64,000 bases of DNA. Source: Paraburkholderia sp. NMBU_R16 (GTDB taxonomy: Bacteria > Pseudomonadota > Gammaproteobacteria > Burkholderiales > Burkholderiaceae). The notes beneath the pieces are model-generated. The model saw nothing but the letters and a program-made list of their open reading frames with translations, had not been told where the DNA came from and made no database searches. The stretch is from positions 1 through 64,000 of the forward strand of contig NZ_JAAAYE010000028.1 of the NCBI RefSeq assembly GCF_013282575.1. The letters are read 5' to 3'. Position 1 is the stretch's first letter, and each line of letters begins with the position of its first letter. The position numbers and the translations under genes are program-made. Positions 46,873-55,104 of the stretch are shown here, one piece after another.

Positions 46873-47544
46873 TCAGGCACCCCGGACGACGATCGCGTGA
46901 ACGCGATAGGGACCGTGCGCGCCCAGCACGATGGTCTGCTCGATGTCGCCCGTGCGCGAAGGTCCCGAGATGAAATTAACTGCGCGCGGCAACTGCCCGC
47001 GCTCCGCACGCAGGAGGGCGAATGCCTCCTCATGCCCGGCAACGATGCGCGAAGCGGACACGACGGCGATATGGGTCTCGGGCAGGAGTCCCGCCGAGAC
47101 CTCCATGCCGGGCCCTGAAAGCAGCGCGAGCGAGCCGGTTTCGGCCGTCGCGCAAAAACAGCCGGTGATGCCGATCAGATCGGCGTCTTGCGGTTTGCGA
47201 AACTCGACCGACAGACCCGCCTGCGCCCACGGCAGCGGCTCCAGATCCCGCCACGCAACGGCGCGCACCGGCAAACCACCCGCTGCCAGATAACGCGCGA
47301 CAGCCTCGGGGACCTCGGCGAGCGTCGCCACTTCGTCTACGGTAGTGCCCATGAGACGCGCTTCTGCGATGAACCGCGCGACAAGCCCGGCGGCATCCTC
47401 AGGCATCGGAGGACGCGGCCCCGCCGGATGCCGCGCGAGATAATCGGCCGCGGCCTCGAGTTCGTCCGCCTCCGGCTGCGCAGCACGACCGCTCGCGGCG
47501 CGTATGCGCGCGAGGATGTTGCGGCGGGCAGCCGTTGTATCCAT
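46873..47544 (-). CDS. lutC: LUD-domain protein, LutC-like
   Basis: This 223-residue protein has the LUD fold of LutC, a part of the LutABC iron-sulfur lactate oxidation system. Recognisable stretches are ITGCFCATAETGSLAL near residue 135, the late HIAVVSASRIVAGHEEAF and FISGPSRTGDIEQTIVLGAHGP. ATG at 47544 follows AAGGAG at seven bases. Its usual partners LutA and LutB are not in the window: pncB lies upstream and the antiporter downstream. It may be an orphan or the partners may be elsewhere on the genome. Confidence 0.82.
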   Translation of the reverse strand: MDTTAARRNILARIRAASGRAAQPEADELEAAADYLARHPAGPRPPMPEDAAGLVARFIAEARLMGTTVDEVATLAEVPEAVARYLAAGGLPVRAVAWRDLEPLPWAQAGLSVEFRKPQDADLIGITGCFCATAETGSLALLSGPGMEVSAGLLPETHIAVVSASRIVAGHEEAFALLRAERGQLPRAVNFISGPSRTGDIEQTIVLGAHGPYRVHAIVVRGA

Positions 47545-47676
47545 GACGATTCTCCTTGGCGACATCGAATGGCCGATTATACCGATGGACTTTTTCGAGA
47601 TATACCGTCCCGACGGGCGAACCGGACGAAGCGCCGCAAATGAGACGATTCTCGGCGATGCCGGCGAACCGCCGCG

Positions 47677-48873
47677 CTACTCGCCGCCGACGTCGATCGG
47701 TGTCGTGATGCCGAAGACCTGTCGTAAATAAGCGATGTAGGCTTTGTCGTCGCACATGTTCTTGCCCGGCGAATCGGAGAGCTTCGCGACGGGCTGGCCA
47801 TTGCAGCGGACCATCTTGATGACGATCTGCAGCGGACTGTAGCCGAGATCGTTGGTGAGATTGGTGCCGACGCCGAACGCGAGTTTGCAGCGTCCGCGAA
47901 ACCGTTCATAGAGCTGCAGCACCTTGGGGATGTCGAGCGCGTCCGAGAAGACGAGCACCTTCGTACGCGGATCGCAGCGATTCTCTTCGTAGTGGCGCAG
48001 GAGTTGCTCGCCCCATTCGAACGGATCGCCCGAATCGTGGCGCGCGCCGTCGAACAGCTTGCAGAAATACATGTCGAAGTCGCGCAGGAACGCCTGCATG
48101 CCGTAGACGTCCGACAGCGCGATGCCGAGATCGCCCCGGTACTCTTTTGCCCAGACCTCGAAACCGTAGGTCTGCGAGTCGCGCAGCCGCGGCCCGAGCG
48201 CCTGGCAGGCCTGCAAGTACTCGTGGGCCATCGTGCCGAGCGGCGTGAGACCGTGCTTTTTCGCGTAATAGACGTTGCTCGTGCCGGCAAACTGCTCGCC
48301 GATCCCGCTCATCAGCGTAAGCAGCACTTCTTCGTGCCAGCGCCGCGAGAAGCGCCGCCGGGTGCCGTAATCGGCGATCTTGCAATCGGCGAACTCGGGG
48401 CGCGCGCCGAGCAGCGCAATCTTCTCGCGCAGGCGCTCGCGACCGATCGCGTAATCGGGCTGACGCTGCGTATTGCGGAAGTAGACCTCGTTCACGATGG
48501 CCAGCACCGGAATCTCGAAGAGAATCGTGTGCAACCAGGGGCCGTTGATGACGATGTCGATCTCGCCGTTGCGTTTGGGGGACGGCGAAACCGAGATGTA
48601 CTTCTCGTTCAGGTGAAAGAGCGCGAGAAAGTCGACGAAATCGCTTTTGATGAAGCGCATACGGCGCAGATAGTCGAGTTCGTCCTCGTTGAACGAAACC
48701 CGGCAGAGCTGGCGAATCTCGTCGCGAATCTCTTCGACGTACGGCGTGAGATCGACGTTCGGCGTACGGCAGCGGAACCGATACTCCACGTTCGCCGCGG
48801 GGAAATGATGCAGCACCACCTGCATCATCGTGAACTTGTAAAGATCGGTGTCGAGCAGCGAGGTAATGATCAT
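47677..48873 (-). CDS. pncB: Nicotinate phosphoribosyltransferase
   Basis: PncB makes nicotinate mononucleotide from nicotinate, PRPP and ATP in NAD salvage. The 398-residue protein has [15 protein letters not shown] at the N terminus, FGTRRRFS-type motif as [16 protein letters not shown] near residue 165, [22 protein letters not shown] near 200 with the histidine phosphorylated during catalysis, and [13 protein letters not shown] near 275. Start at ATG 48873; a GTG three codons earlier is possible. It is divergent from fdxA across 251 bases in which I see only a TACAAT box and a GGCC/GGGCC inverted repeat. Confidence 0.96.
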   Translation of the reverse strand: MIITSLLDTDLYKFTMMQVVLHHFPAANVEYRFRCRTPNVDLTPYVEEIRDEIRQLCRVSFNEDELDYLRRMRFIKSDFVDFLALFHLNEKYISVSPSPKRNGEIDIVINGPWLHTILFEIPVLAIVNEVYFRNTQRQPDYAIGRERLREKIALLGARPEFADCKIADYGTRRRFSRRWHEEVLLTLMSGIGEQFAGTSNVYYAKKHGLTPLGTMAHEYLQACQALGPRLRDSQTYGFEVWAKEYRGDLGIALSDVYGMQAFLRDFDMYFCKLFDGARHDSGDPFEWGEQLLRHYEENRCDPRTKVLVFSDALDIPKVLQLYERFRGRCKLAFGVGTNLTNDLGYSPLQIVIKMVRCNGQPVAKLSDSPGKNMCDDKAYIAYLRQVFGITTPIDVGGE

Positions 48874-49124
48874 GGAACGCACGTGCCACAGAGCCTGTCG
48901 ATGGGAACCCCTATTCTTGCACTACTTCGCGCGGCGCACGCCAAAAGAAGCAATGGCAGGCTGCCCGCGCGCGGACGTCGCACTTCGCGCGCCATAAACT
49001 AATCACGAATCAATCTAAAGCGGAGTCGGGGCGTTTGGCCGATCGGGCCTTTACCTTACGCTACAATATCTCGTTTGCTCGCCTGGCATCCGCTTCCCCC
49101 GATATTCCGTATGCAGGAGTTTGA

Positions 49125-49448
49125 ATGACTCACGTTGTGACCGAAAGCTGCATCAAGTGCAAATACACCGACTGCGTGGACGTCTGTCCGGTCGACTGCT
49201 TTCGCGAAGGTCCCAACTTCCTCGCGATCGATCCCGATGAATGCATCGACTGCGCCGTGTGCGTGGCCGAGTGCCCGGTGAATGCGATCTACGCCGAGGA
49301 AGACGTCCCCGGCGATCAGCAGCAGTTCATCGAACTGAATGCCGAGCTGGCCAAAGGCTGGCCGAGCATTACGAAGACCAAAGGGGCGCTGCCCGAAGCC
49401 GATCAGTGGAAAGACGTCGCGGAAAAGCTGAGCCAGCTCGAACGATAA
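49125..49448 (+). CDS. fdxA: Seven-iron ferredoxin FdxA
   Basis: This 107-residue acidic ferredoxin carries one [3Fe-4S] and one [4Fe-4S] cluster. Cysteines C9, C12, C17 and C21 ([20 protein letters not shown]) and C40, C43, C46 and C50 ([13 protein letters not shown]) give the Azotobacter-type pattern. The C-terminal 45 residues form the usual helical extension. TATGCAGGAG lies just before the ATG. It is a soluble electron carrier; its redox partner is not set by context. tRNA-Asn genes follow. Confidence 0.95.
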   Translation: MTHVVTESCIKCKYTDCVDVCPVDCFREGPNFLAIDPDECIDCAVCVAECPVNAIYAEEDVPGDQQQFIELNAELAKGWPSITKTKGALPEADQWKDVAEKLSQLER

Positions 49449-49582
49449 CGCGTCGAACGCTCGCCGAATGCGCCGGTTCTTGCGCGCCGGCGTGTTCGTC
49501 CCCCGCGCCACCGCCCCTGCTCCTCGCGCGGTTTGCACGGCTTTGCCTCTGATGACAGACCGTGCTTCGAGCACCCGGGGTA

Positions 49583-49611
49583 TTGACAGTACCGGCGTCG
49601 CCCCATAGAAT
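49583..49611 (+). promoter_or_regulatory. Sigma-70 promoter for tRNA-Asn
   Basis: Perfect TTGACA (49583-49588), 17-base spacer and TAGAAT (49606-49611). Transcription would begin about 13 bases before the first tRNA-Asn gene, which suits a strong stable-RNA promoter. Confidence 0.85.
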
Positions 49612-49630
49612 CTCGCTTCTCTGCTGTTGT

Positions 49631-49706
49631 TCCCCGATAGCTCAGTCGGTAGAGCGCCGGACTGTTAATCCGTAGGTCCCTGGTTCGAGCCCAGGTCGGG
49701 GAGCCA
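49631..49706 (+). tRNA. tRNA-Asn (GTT), first copy
   Basis: A 76-base cloverleaf with encoded CCA end. The acceptor stem TCCCCGA pairs with TCGGGGA; the anticodon GTT is at bases 34-36 (49664-49666) in loop CTGTTAA; the T loop has GGTTCGAGCC. It has a strong promoter upstream and a terminator hairpin after it. Confidence 0.97.
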
Positions 49707-49720
49707 AAGAATGCACGCGA

Positions 49721-49748
49721 AGAGCCCGTTCTCAAGACGGGCTCTTTT
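49721..49748 (+). terminator. Terminator between the two tRNA-Asn genes
   Basis: AGAGCCCGT (49721-49729) pairs perfectly with ACGGGCTCT (49737-49745) around a seven-base loop and runs into a short T stretch. It sits between the two tRNA genes. Confidence 0.8.
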
Positions 49749-49782
49749 GCATCGAGCTCGTTAGATTCAGCAGCCAGTCTTT

Positions 49783-49858
49783 TCCCCGATAGCTCAGTCG
49801 GTAGAGCGCCGGACTGTTAATCCGTAGGTCCCTGGTTCGAGCCCAGGTCGGGGAGCCA
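49783..49858 (+). tRNA. tRNA-Asn (GTT), second identical copy
   Basis: Base-for-base repeat of the first tRNA-Asn, again 76 bases with encoded CCA and GTT anticodon at 49816-49818. Identity extends only a few bases into the flanks. No clear promoter lies in the 76-base gap, so it may depend on read-through past the intervening hairpin. Confidence 0.97.
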
Positions 49859-49872
49859 AATACGCGCAGGCA

Positions 49873-49907
49873 AGCGAAAGGCCCGCCCACCCGGCGGGCC
49901 TTTCGCT
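49873..49907 (+). terminator. Terminator after second tRNA-Asn
   Basis: A 15-bp perfect stem (49873-49887 with 49893-49907) and a five-base loop lies 14 bases after the second tRNA. The A/T-containing base of the stem gives U-rich ends on either strand, so it can act as a bidirectional terminator. Confidence 0.85.
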
Positions 49908-50014
49908 TTGGCGGTCCCATGCGCCTTCGCCACCTGTGTTACCGTTTCGAGATAACGGTCGCCCCCTCGCAGCCAAGCTTTTTCGCGGCTCGCGCGCCTC
50001 TTTGATCGACGCCC

Positions 50015-50845
50015 ATGACTTTGCCCCGCTTTCGCGACTCAGCCCGCTACTGGCGCACGCCGCTCGTGCCCGGAGCCGAGATGCTGACTGCCGAATACCG
50101 CGAGCACACGTTCGCGCCGCACTGGCACGAGGCGTATACCGTGGCGGTGATCGAGGCGGGCGCCGAGGGCTACGACTATCGCGGGACCCATCATGTCGCC
50201 GATGCGGGCATGGTACCCATCATCAATCCGGGCGAGGTTCACACCGGCTCGCGCGCGATCGAGGCCGGCTGGCGCTACCGTGTGCTGTATGTGCCGATCG
50301 ACTATGTCGAACGCCTCGCCGAACAGGTTGCGAACAAGCGGCAGGCGATGCCGTGGTTTCAGGTAGAGCCGATACGCGATACCGATCTGGCCGTGCGCAT
50401 TGCGCGCGCGCATCGCCTGCTGGAGGACGGCACGAATTCGCTTGCCGCCGAGACCGCACTTCTCGACGCATTGACGACGCTCGTCACCCGCCATGCGCAA
50501 GCGCGGCCGGATCCCGCGCTCGCCGGCATCGATCATCCGCGCGTCGCCGCGATGCAGGCGCGGCTGGCTGCGGATCTCTCGGAATCGCTGAGCCTCACCG
50601 AACTCGCGAGCGAAGTCGGGCTTTCCGCGTTCCACGCGGCGCGCCTGTTCGCGCGCGCGACAGGCCTGCCACCGCACGCATGGCGCAACCAGTTGCGGCT
50701 GCAACGCGCGCTCGCGCCGTTGCGGGCCGGCGTGCCCGTCACCGAGGTCGCCGCCGCAAGCGGGTTCACGGACCAAAGCCACTTCACCCGGCACTTCCGG
50801 CGCATGTTCGGCGTGCCGCCGGGCCGCTGGCAGACGACGAGCTGA
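50015..50845 (+). CDS. AraC-family transcriptional regulator
   Basis: This 276-residue regulator has an N-terminal cupin-like sensing domain (APHWHEAYTVAVIEAG near residue 35; NPGEVHTG near 72) and a C-terminal pair of helix-turn-helix motifs (SLTELASEVGLSAFHAARLF and PVTEVAAASGFTDQSHFTRHF). It lies 109 bases upstream of azlC in the same direction; AzlCD exporters are often controlled by such a neighbour, so it is the likely local regulator. The effector may be a branched-chain or other hydrophobic amino acid, by analogy only. Confidence 0.9.
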   Translation: MTLPRFRDSARYWRTPLVPGAEMLTAEYREHTFAPHWHEAYTVAVIEAGAEGYDYRGTHHVADAGMVPIINPGEVHTGSRAIEAGWRYRVLYVPIDYVERLAEQVANKRQAMPWFQVEPIRDTDLAVRIARAHRLLEDGTNSLAAETALLDALTTLVTRHAQARPDPALAGIDHPRVAAMQARLAADLSESLSLTELASEVGLSAFHAARLFARATGLPPHAWRNQLRLQRALAPLRAGVPVTEVAAASGFTDQSHFTRHFRRMFGVPPGRWQTTS

Positions 50846-50954
50846 ACGTTCGCTCGCCGCGGCCCGGGCCTGCCCGCGTAAGCGCCCAGCGCAAGAACAT
50901 ACAAGCTCCTTTTCCCACGCACGGCTAAGCTCGGCGGGAAAGGAGGATTCGGCA

Positions 50955-51683
50955 GTGAACCCACGCACTTCGCTCAACGAATTTGCCGACGGCGCGCGCG
51001 ACATGGTCCCGATGATGGTCGGCGCGGCGCCGTTCGGCGTCATTTTCGGCACGCTCGTGAGCTCTGGCCCGCTGCATCTGTGGCAGGGCCAGCTGATGTC
51101 GCTGACGGTATTCGCCGGCTCGGCCCAGTTCATCGCGCTCGGCCTCATCGCCGGTCATGCCGGGCTCGCCGTGGTATGGGCGACCACGTTCATCGTCAAT
51201 CTGCGCCATCTGCTCTACAGCGCGACGCTCGCACCCTATGTCGCGAAGCTGCCGGCGCGCTGGCGATGGGCGCTCGCGGCAGTCCTGACCGACGAGGTCT
51301 TCGCCGTCGCCTACGCGCACTATCGCCACGCCCCGCCCGGGGCGATCGGTCCGCATTACTTCCTCGGCGCAGGGGTCGCCATGTACGTGAACTGGCAGAT
51401 CTGGACCCTCGTCGGACTGCTGTTCGGGGCCGCGTTTCCGCGTCTGCAATCGATGGGCCTCGATTTCGCCATGGTCGCCACCTTCATTGCGATCGTCGTG
51501 CCGCAGCTCGTCGCCCTGCGCTTCATCGCGGCCGCACTGACAGCCGGCGTTCTCGCGCTGGCCTGCGCCGCATGGCCCTACAAGCTCGGGTTGCTCGCGG
51601 CCGTGGCGGGAGGTGTCGCGGTCGGCGTGGTGCTGTCGCGTCCGTGGGCTCGCCGGCCGGCGCATGCGGAGGCCACTCAATGA
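50955..51683 (+). CDS. azlC: AzlC-family amino-acid exporter, large subunit
   Basis: This 242-residue membrane protein has about seven hydrophobic spans and the AzlC hallmarks APFGVIFGTLV near residue 25, FAGSAQFIALGLIA near 55 and ATTFIVNLRHLLYSATLAPYV near 80. With AzlD it exports branched-chain amino acids or their analogues. The start is GTG at 50955, eight bases after a perfect AGGAGG. Its stop overlaps the azlD start (ATGA). Confidence 0.93.
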   Translation: MNPRTSLNEFADGARDMVPMMVGAAPFGVIFGTLVSSGPLHLWQGQLMSLTVFAGSAQFIALGLIAGHAGLAVVWATTFIVNLRHLLYSATLAPYVAKLPARWRWALAAVLTDEVFAVAYAHYRHAPPGAIGPHYFLGAGVAMYVNWQIWTLVGLLFGAAFPRLQSMGLDFAMVATFIAIVVPQLVALRFIAAALTAGVLALACAAWPYKLGLLAAVAGGVAVGVVLSRPWARRPAHAEATQ

Positions 51684-52003
51684 ATGCGGTCGTCCTCATC
51701 CTCGGCATGGCCGTCATTACGTGCCTGATCCGCGCCACGCTCTTCGTGCTCGGCGAGCGCGTTACGTTCCCGCCGCTCGTGCGCACCGCGCTCGGCTTCG
51801 TCCCCGTTACCGTCCTGACGGCCATCATCGTACCGATGGCCCTGGCGCCGCATGGCGGGCAGCCGGAGCTCACCTGGCGCAACCCGCAGCTCGTCGGCGC
51901 ACTCGCCGCCTGCGTCGTATCCGCCGCCACGCGCAGACCGCTCGTCACGATCGCGGCCGGGCTCATCGTCTTCTTCGCCTGGCAATGGCTCGTCGCGCAC
52001 TGA
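51680..52003 (+). CDS. azlD: AzlD-family amino-acid exporter, small subunit
   Basis: This 107-residue protein with four hydrophobic spans is the small partner of AzlC. GMAVITCLIRATLFVLGERV near the N terminus and ALGFVPVTVLTAIIVPMAL near residue 40 match the family. It overlaps azlC by four bases, so the two subunits are translationally coupled. The next 242 bases downstream contain no recognisable gene or signal. Confidence 0.92.
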   Translation: MNAVVLILGMAVITCLIRATLFVLGERVTFPPLVRTALGFVPVTVLTAIIVPMALAPHGGQPELTWRNPQLVGALAACVVSAATRRPLVTIAAGLIVFFAWQWLVAH

Positions 52004-52245
52004 TCCGGTGCACGAAAACCGCCTCAAGTTCCGGCTCGCGCGGCCGATAAACAGACGAAACGCGTGCGCCGGACAGCAGCCGGGCTGCACGCCTCGTACT
52101 TGGGATACATCGACGCCGCGTGGAACGTGCGGATTGCGCACGCGCCGGCACTCGGCCGCGAGGCGAGGCGCACGGCATGTCGATGTCCCGCCCGCGCGTC
52201 GGCGCCGGCGCACACGCACGGACGGACGAGCTATCAGGACATGCC

Positions 52246-53013
52246 ATGGGTCAGATCACCCTTTCTCTTCGAGATGAGACCATTGCCTCGCTGCACAAGG
52301 ACTTCGAAGCCTTCGTGCGCGTGTCGCTGAAGCTCGACCCGCAATTCGCGACGCCGTCGTTCGAGGATTTCCTGCGCGCGAAGCTGCTCGACAACATGGT
52401 GCCGCTGACCGAGCACGCTGTGCAGCGCATGCTCCAGGGCGGTCAATACGCATGGGCCAAGCGCACGCTCGACAAGGAATTTCCCGACGTCGTCGCGATC
52501 CTCGTGCGACAAGCCGAGGAGTTCGGCTTCGCATTCGCTTACCGCTCGCAATGGACGCCGGAGGAGCTGGCCAAAGCCTGCCGCGACTGGGCCGCGGCCA
52601 TCGTCAAGGAAGCCGGCGGCGACGCGGCGCTCGTCGATCCGCTCTCGGCGCAAATCAAATCGTCGGCCAAGGACATCCTGGCGCTCGAAGAAAAAATGCA
52701 GACGCCCGCCTGGCGTCTGGCGGAATCGCTGCGCCAGCGCGTCTACGAAGCCAAGATCGCCTGCGAGACGAGCGTCGGCAGCACGGCGCGCGAGAAACTC
52801 GGGGAGCTACGCGGCCTGCTCAAGCTGGGGCTCGCGCACGGTTCGTTCCAAAAGCAGGAAGCTCAGCAGATCATGGAATTCCTGCGCCTGCTCAAGCCCG
52901 AAATCTTTGTCGAAGAGCCGTACGACATTTTTTCGCGCATGGCAGTCTGGCTGCGCAATTTCTTTATGCCACCCACGCAGCAGCCTCGCGCCCAAGAGCG
53001 CCGCCAGCGCTAG
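52246..53013 (+). CDS. Conserved-looking soluble protein of unknown function
   Basis: I do not recognise this 255-residue protein. It starts MGQITLSLRDETIASL, has no signal peptide, and is mostly amphipathic helix. The central part (residues 60-130) has the aromatic-rich EEFGFAFAYRSQWTPEELAKACRDW; residues 150-205 are likely coiled coil; the end (PYDIFSRMAVWLRNFFM) is an amphipathic aromatic helix that could touch membrane, followed by a basic tail. Codon use matches neighbours. ATG at 52246 is chosen; in-frame ATGs at 52177 and 52183 would add a basic leader. It is isolated: 242 bases after azlD and 136 before the S4 gene. Confidence 0.7.
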   Translation: MGQITLSLRDETIASLHKDFEAFVRVSLKLDPQFATPSFEDFLRAKLLDNMVPLTEHAVQRMLQGGQYAWAKRTLDKEFPDVVAILVRQAEEFGFAFAYRSQWTPEELAKACRDWAAAIVKEAGGDAALVDPLSAQIKSSAKDILALEEKMQTPAWRLAESLRQRVYEAKIACETSVGSTAREKLGELRGLLKLGLAHGSFQKQEAQQIMEFLRLLKPEIFVEEPYDIFSRMAVWLRNFFMPPTQQPRAQERRQR

Positions 53014-53149
53014 CGGAGCGGGCGCTCACGCCCGGCATTCCACGCATGCGGTCCGCGCCGGCCAACGCGAATCGGACTTGTCCTATTCCCCCACCCCGCT
53101 ACTTGGCTTATGATGCGTGCCCTGTCTTCCCTCGGTGCGCGCATTTGCC

Positions 53150-53371
53150 ATGGCCAATCTCAATTTCACGCTCACCGGCGAATACGTCGAATTGCACAAT
53201 CTGCTCAAGGTGACGGGGCTGGCCGATAGCGGCGGCTCGGCGAAGATGCTCGTCGCCTCGGGCGCCGTCAAGGTCGATGGCCGCCCCGAGCTACGCAAGA
53301 CCTGCAAGATTCGCGCAGGCCAGGTCGTCATGTTGGGCGATACACGCATCGCCGTGCTCGAAGCGCCGTGA
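53150..53371 (+). CDS. Small S4-domain RNA-binding protein (YbcJ-like)
   Basis: This 73-residue protein is almost entirely one S4 RNA-binding module: VELHNLLKVTGLADSGGSAKMLVASGAVKVDGRPELRKTCKI carries the helix-turn-strand pattern and the R-K basic face. It resembles E. coli YbcJ, with no catalytic domain. ATG at 53150 gives the family start; the longer frame from 53117 adds eleven unconserved residues. RNA target unknown. It is followed by 189 bases without a gene. Confidence 0.88.
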   Translation: MANLNFTLTGEYVELHNLLKVTGLADSGGSAKMLVASGAVKVDGRPELRKTCKIRAGQVVMLGDTRIAVLEAP

Positions 53372-53560
53372 ACCGCTCGCGCCGCTCGTAAGCGCCGCCG
53401 GTACCGCCCCGCCATTCGCCGACATGCGTTGCACCTGCCGCGGACAGGGGCATCCATCGACACGCACGCCGCAACGCAATAAGCTTTCCGTTCTTTCGAC
53501 CGAATCCGTCGCCCGTCTATCGCAGCCGCTTTGGCTGGCGCTTTGCGCTCTCGATCTCTC

Positions 53561-54961
53561 ATGTCGCACTCAGGTCTCTCGCACGCCGCCGGCGCGCCAC
53601 CCACGTTCTCCCGCCACGCCGCCGAAACGGCCCGGCTGGCGGCGCCGCTCGCAATCTCTCAGCTCTCGCAAATGGCGATGGGCGTGACCGACACCATCCT
53701 GCTGGGCTCGCTCGGGGCAGACGCGCTCGCGGCCGGCGGCCTCGGCGCCGGCATCTTTTTTGTCGTCGTCACGCTGTTGCAAGGGGTGCTCACTTCGGTC
53801 AGCGTCACCGTTGCCAACGCGCGCGGCGCCCAAGCCGAGGATCGCGTGCCGCATATTTATTGGACCGGCCTCGTACTGTCCGCGCTGCTCGCCGTGCCGG
53901 CGTTCGTTCTACTGTCGTTCAGCCAGCCCATCCTGCTGGCATTCGGCGAACCGGCCGCGCTCGCGCGTGACGTCGGTGCCTACACCGGCGTACTGCGCTG
54001 GGCGTCGCTCGGCAGTCTCATCGGCATCGGCATGATGCGCGCCTTCTTGCCGGCCATCGGCGCGGCCAAGCGGCTGCTCTGGATATCGATTGCCAGTGTC
54101 GGTGTCAACGCGGTGCTCAACTACGGTCTCATTCATGGTGCCTACGGATTGCCGCGGCTCGGCTTGCTGGGCTCCGCGGCGGCTACGTCGATCACCGTCT
54201 GGGCCACCGCGCTGGCGCTCGTCGTCTTGCTGCACGGCCGCCGGCGCTACCGCCACTTCGTCAGCGCGGCGCGCCCGAACATGCCGCTCATGGGCGAGCT
54301 CTTCGGCATCGGCTGGCCGGTGGCGATCACGTACGGTGTCGAGTCGATGCTCTTTCTGGGCACCGGTCTCACGATCGGCCTGCTCGGCGAGACGCAGCTC
54401 GCCGCGCATCAGATCGCGCTCAACGTGGCCTCCGTTTCGTTCATGGTGCCCCTCGCGATCGGCCAGGCAGCCAACGTTCGCGTGGGGTACTGGCTCGGCG
54501 CGGGGCAGCCTGTCGCCGCGCGGCACGCGGGCTTCGTGGCGCTCGGTCTTGGCATCGCGTTCATGTCGCTCTCCGGGCTCGTCCTGATCGTCGCGCCGCG
54601 CGCCATCGTCGGGCTCTACCTGCGGCTCGACGATCCAGCCAACGCCCCGACGGCGGCCATCGCGGCGTCGCTGCTCGGTGTGGCGGCGGTCTTCCAGATC
54701 GTCGACGGCATGCAGACGATCGGTTCCGGATGCTTGCGCGGCTTGAAAGACACGCGCATCCCCATGCTCGCCGCCGCCTTCGGCTATTGGGGCGTCGGCT
54801 TTCCAACCGGCTATGTGCTTGCATTCCATGCCGGCCTCGGCGCGCGTGGATTGTGGTGGGGGCTCGCCGCCGGGCTCGCGAGCGTCGCGCTCCTCATGAC
54901 GCTGCGCTTCGATCGCATGACGCGCGCGACCCCGCGACGCCAGCCAACGACGCTAGGCTGA
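53561..54961 (+). CDS. MATE-family multidrug/toxin extrusion transporter
   Basis: This 466-residue protein has twelve predicted membrane helices in two homologous halves and MATE signatures: LAISQLSQMAMGVTDTILLG near residue 40 and its counterpart MLFLGTGLTIGLLGETQLAAHQIALN near residue 270. Members export cationic drugs or metabolites using sodium or proton gradients. It resembles the NorM group. Start ATG at 53561 follows a weak site; an upstream start at 53531 is less likely. A weak GC hairpin with T-rich tail (54976-55004) follows. Confidence 0.92.
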   Translation: MSHSGLSHAAGAPPTFSRHAAETARLAAPLAISQLSQMAMGVTDTILLGSLGADALAAGGLGAGIFFVVVTLLQGVLTSVSVTVANARGAQAEDRVPHIYWTGLVLSALLAVPAFVLLSFSQPILLAFGEPAALARDVGAYTGVLRWASLGSLIGIGMMRAFLPAIGAAKRLLWISIASVGVNAVLNYGLIHGAYGLPRLGLLGSAAATSITVWATALALVVLLHGRRRYRHFVSAARPNMPLMGELFGIGWPVAITYGVESMLFLGTGLTIGLLGETQLAAHQIALNVASVSFMVPLAIGQAANVRVGYWLGAGQPVAARHAGFVALGLGIAFMSLSGLVLIVAPRAIVGLYLRLDDPANAPTAAIAASLLGVAAVFQIVDGMQTIGSGCLRGLKDTRIPMLAAAFGYWGVGFPTGYVLAFHAGLGARGLWWGLAAGLASVALLMTLRFDRMTRATPRRQPTTLG

Positions 54962-55104
54962 ATCGGCCAAACTCCAGGCCCCTGTCCGCATGGGCCTTCT
55001 TCTTGCATGGATTGCGGGCAGTGCGCATAGAATGAGTTTTCGTGCCAGAGCAGACGGTTTTACTGCGGCGCAATAACCATTCTTGGCGACGGAGGGTCCG
55101 CAAC

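Noticed and set aside
49631-49858. tRNA-Asn pair as an integration (att) site for a genomic island
   Set aside because: The repeats are two complete tRNA genes with normal flanks; no integrase or foreign gene lies beside them.
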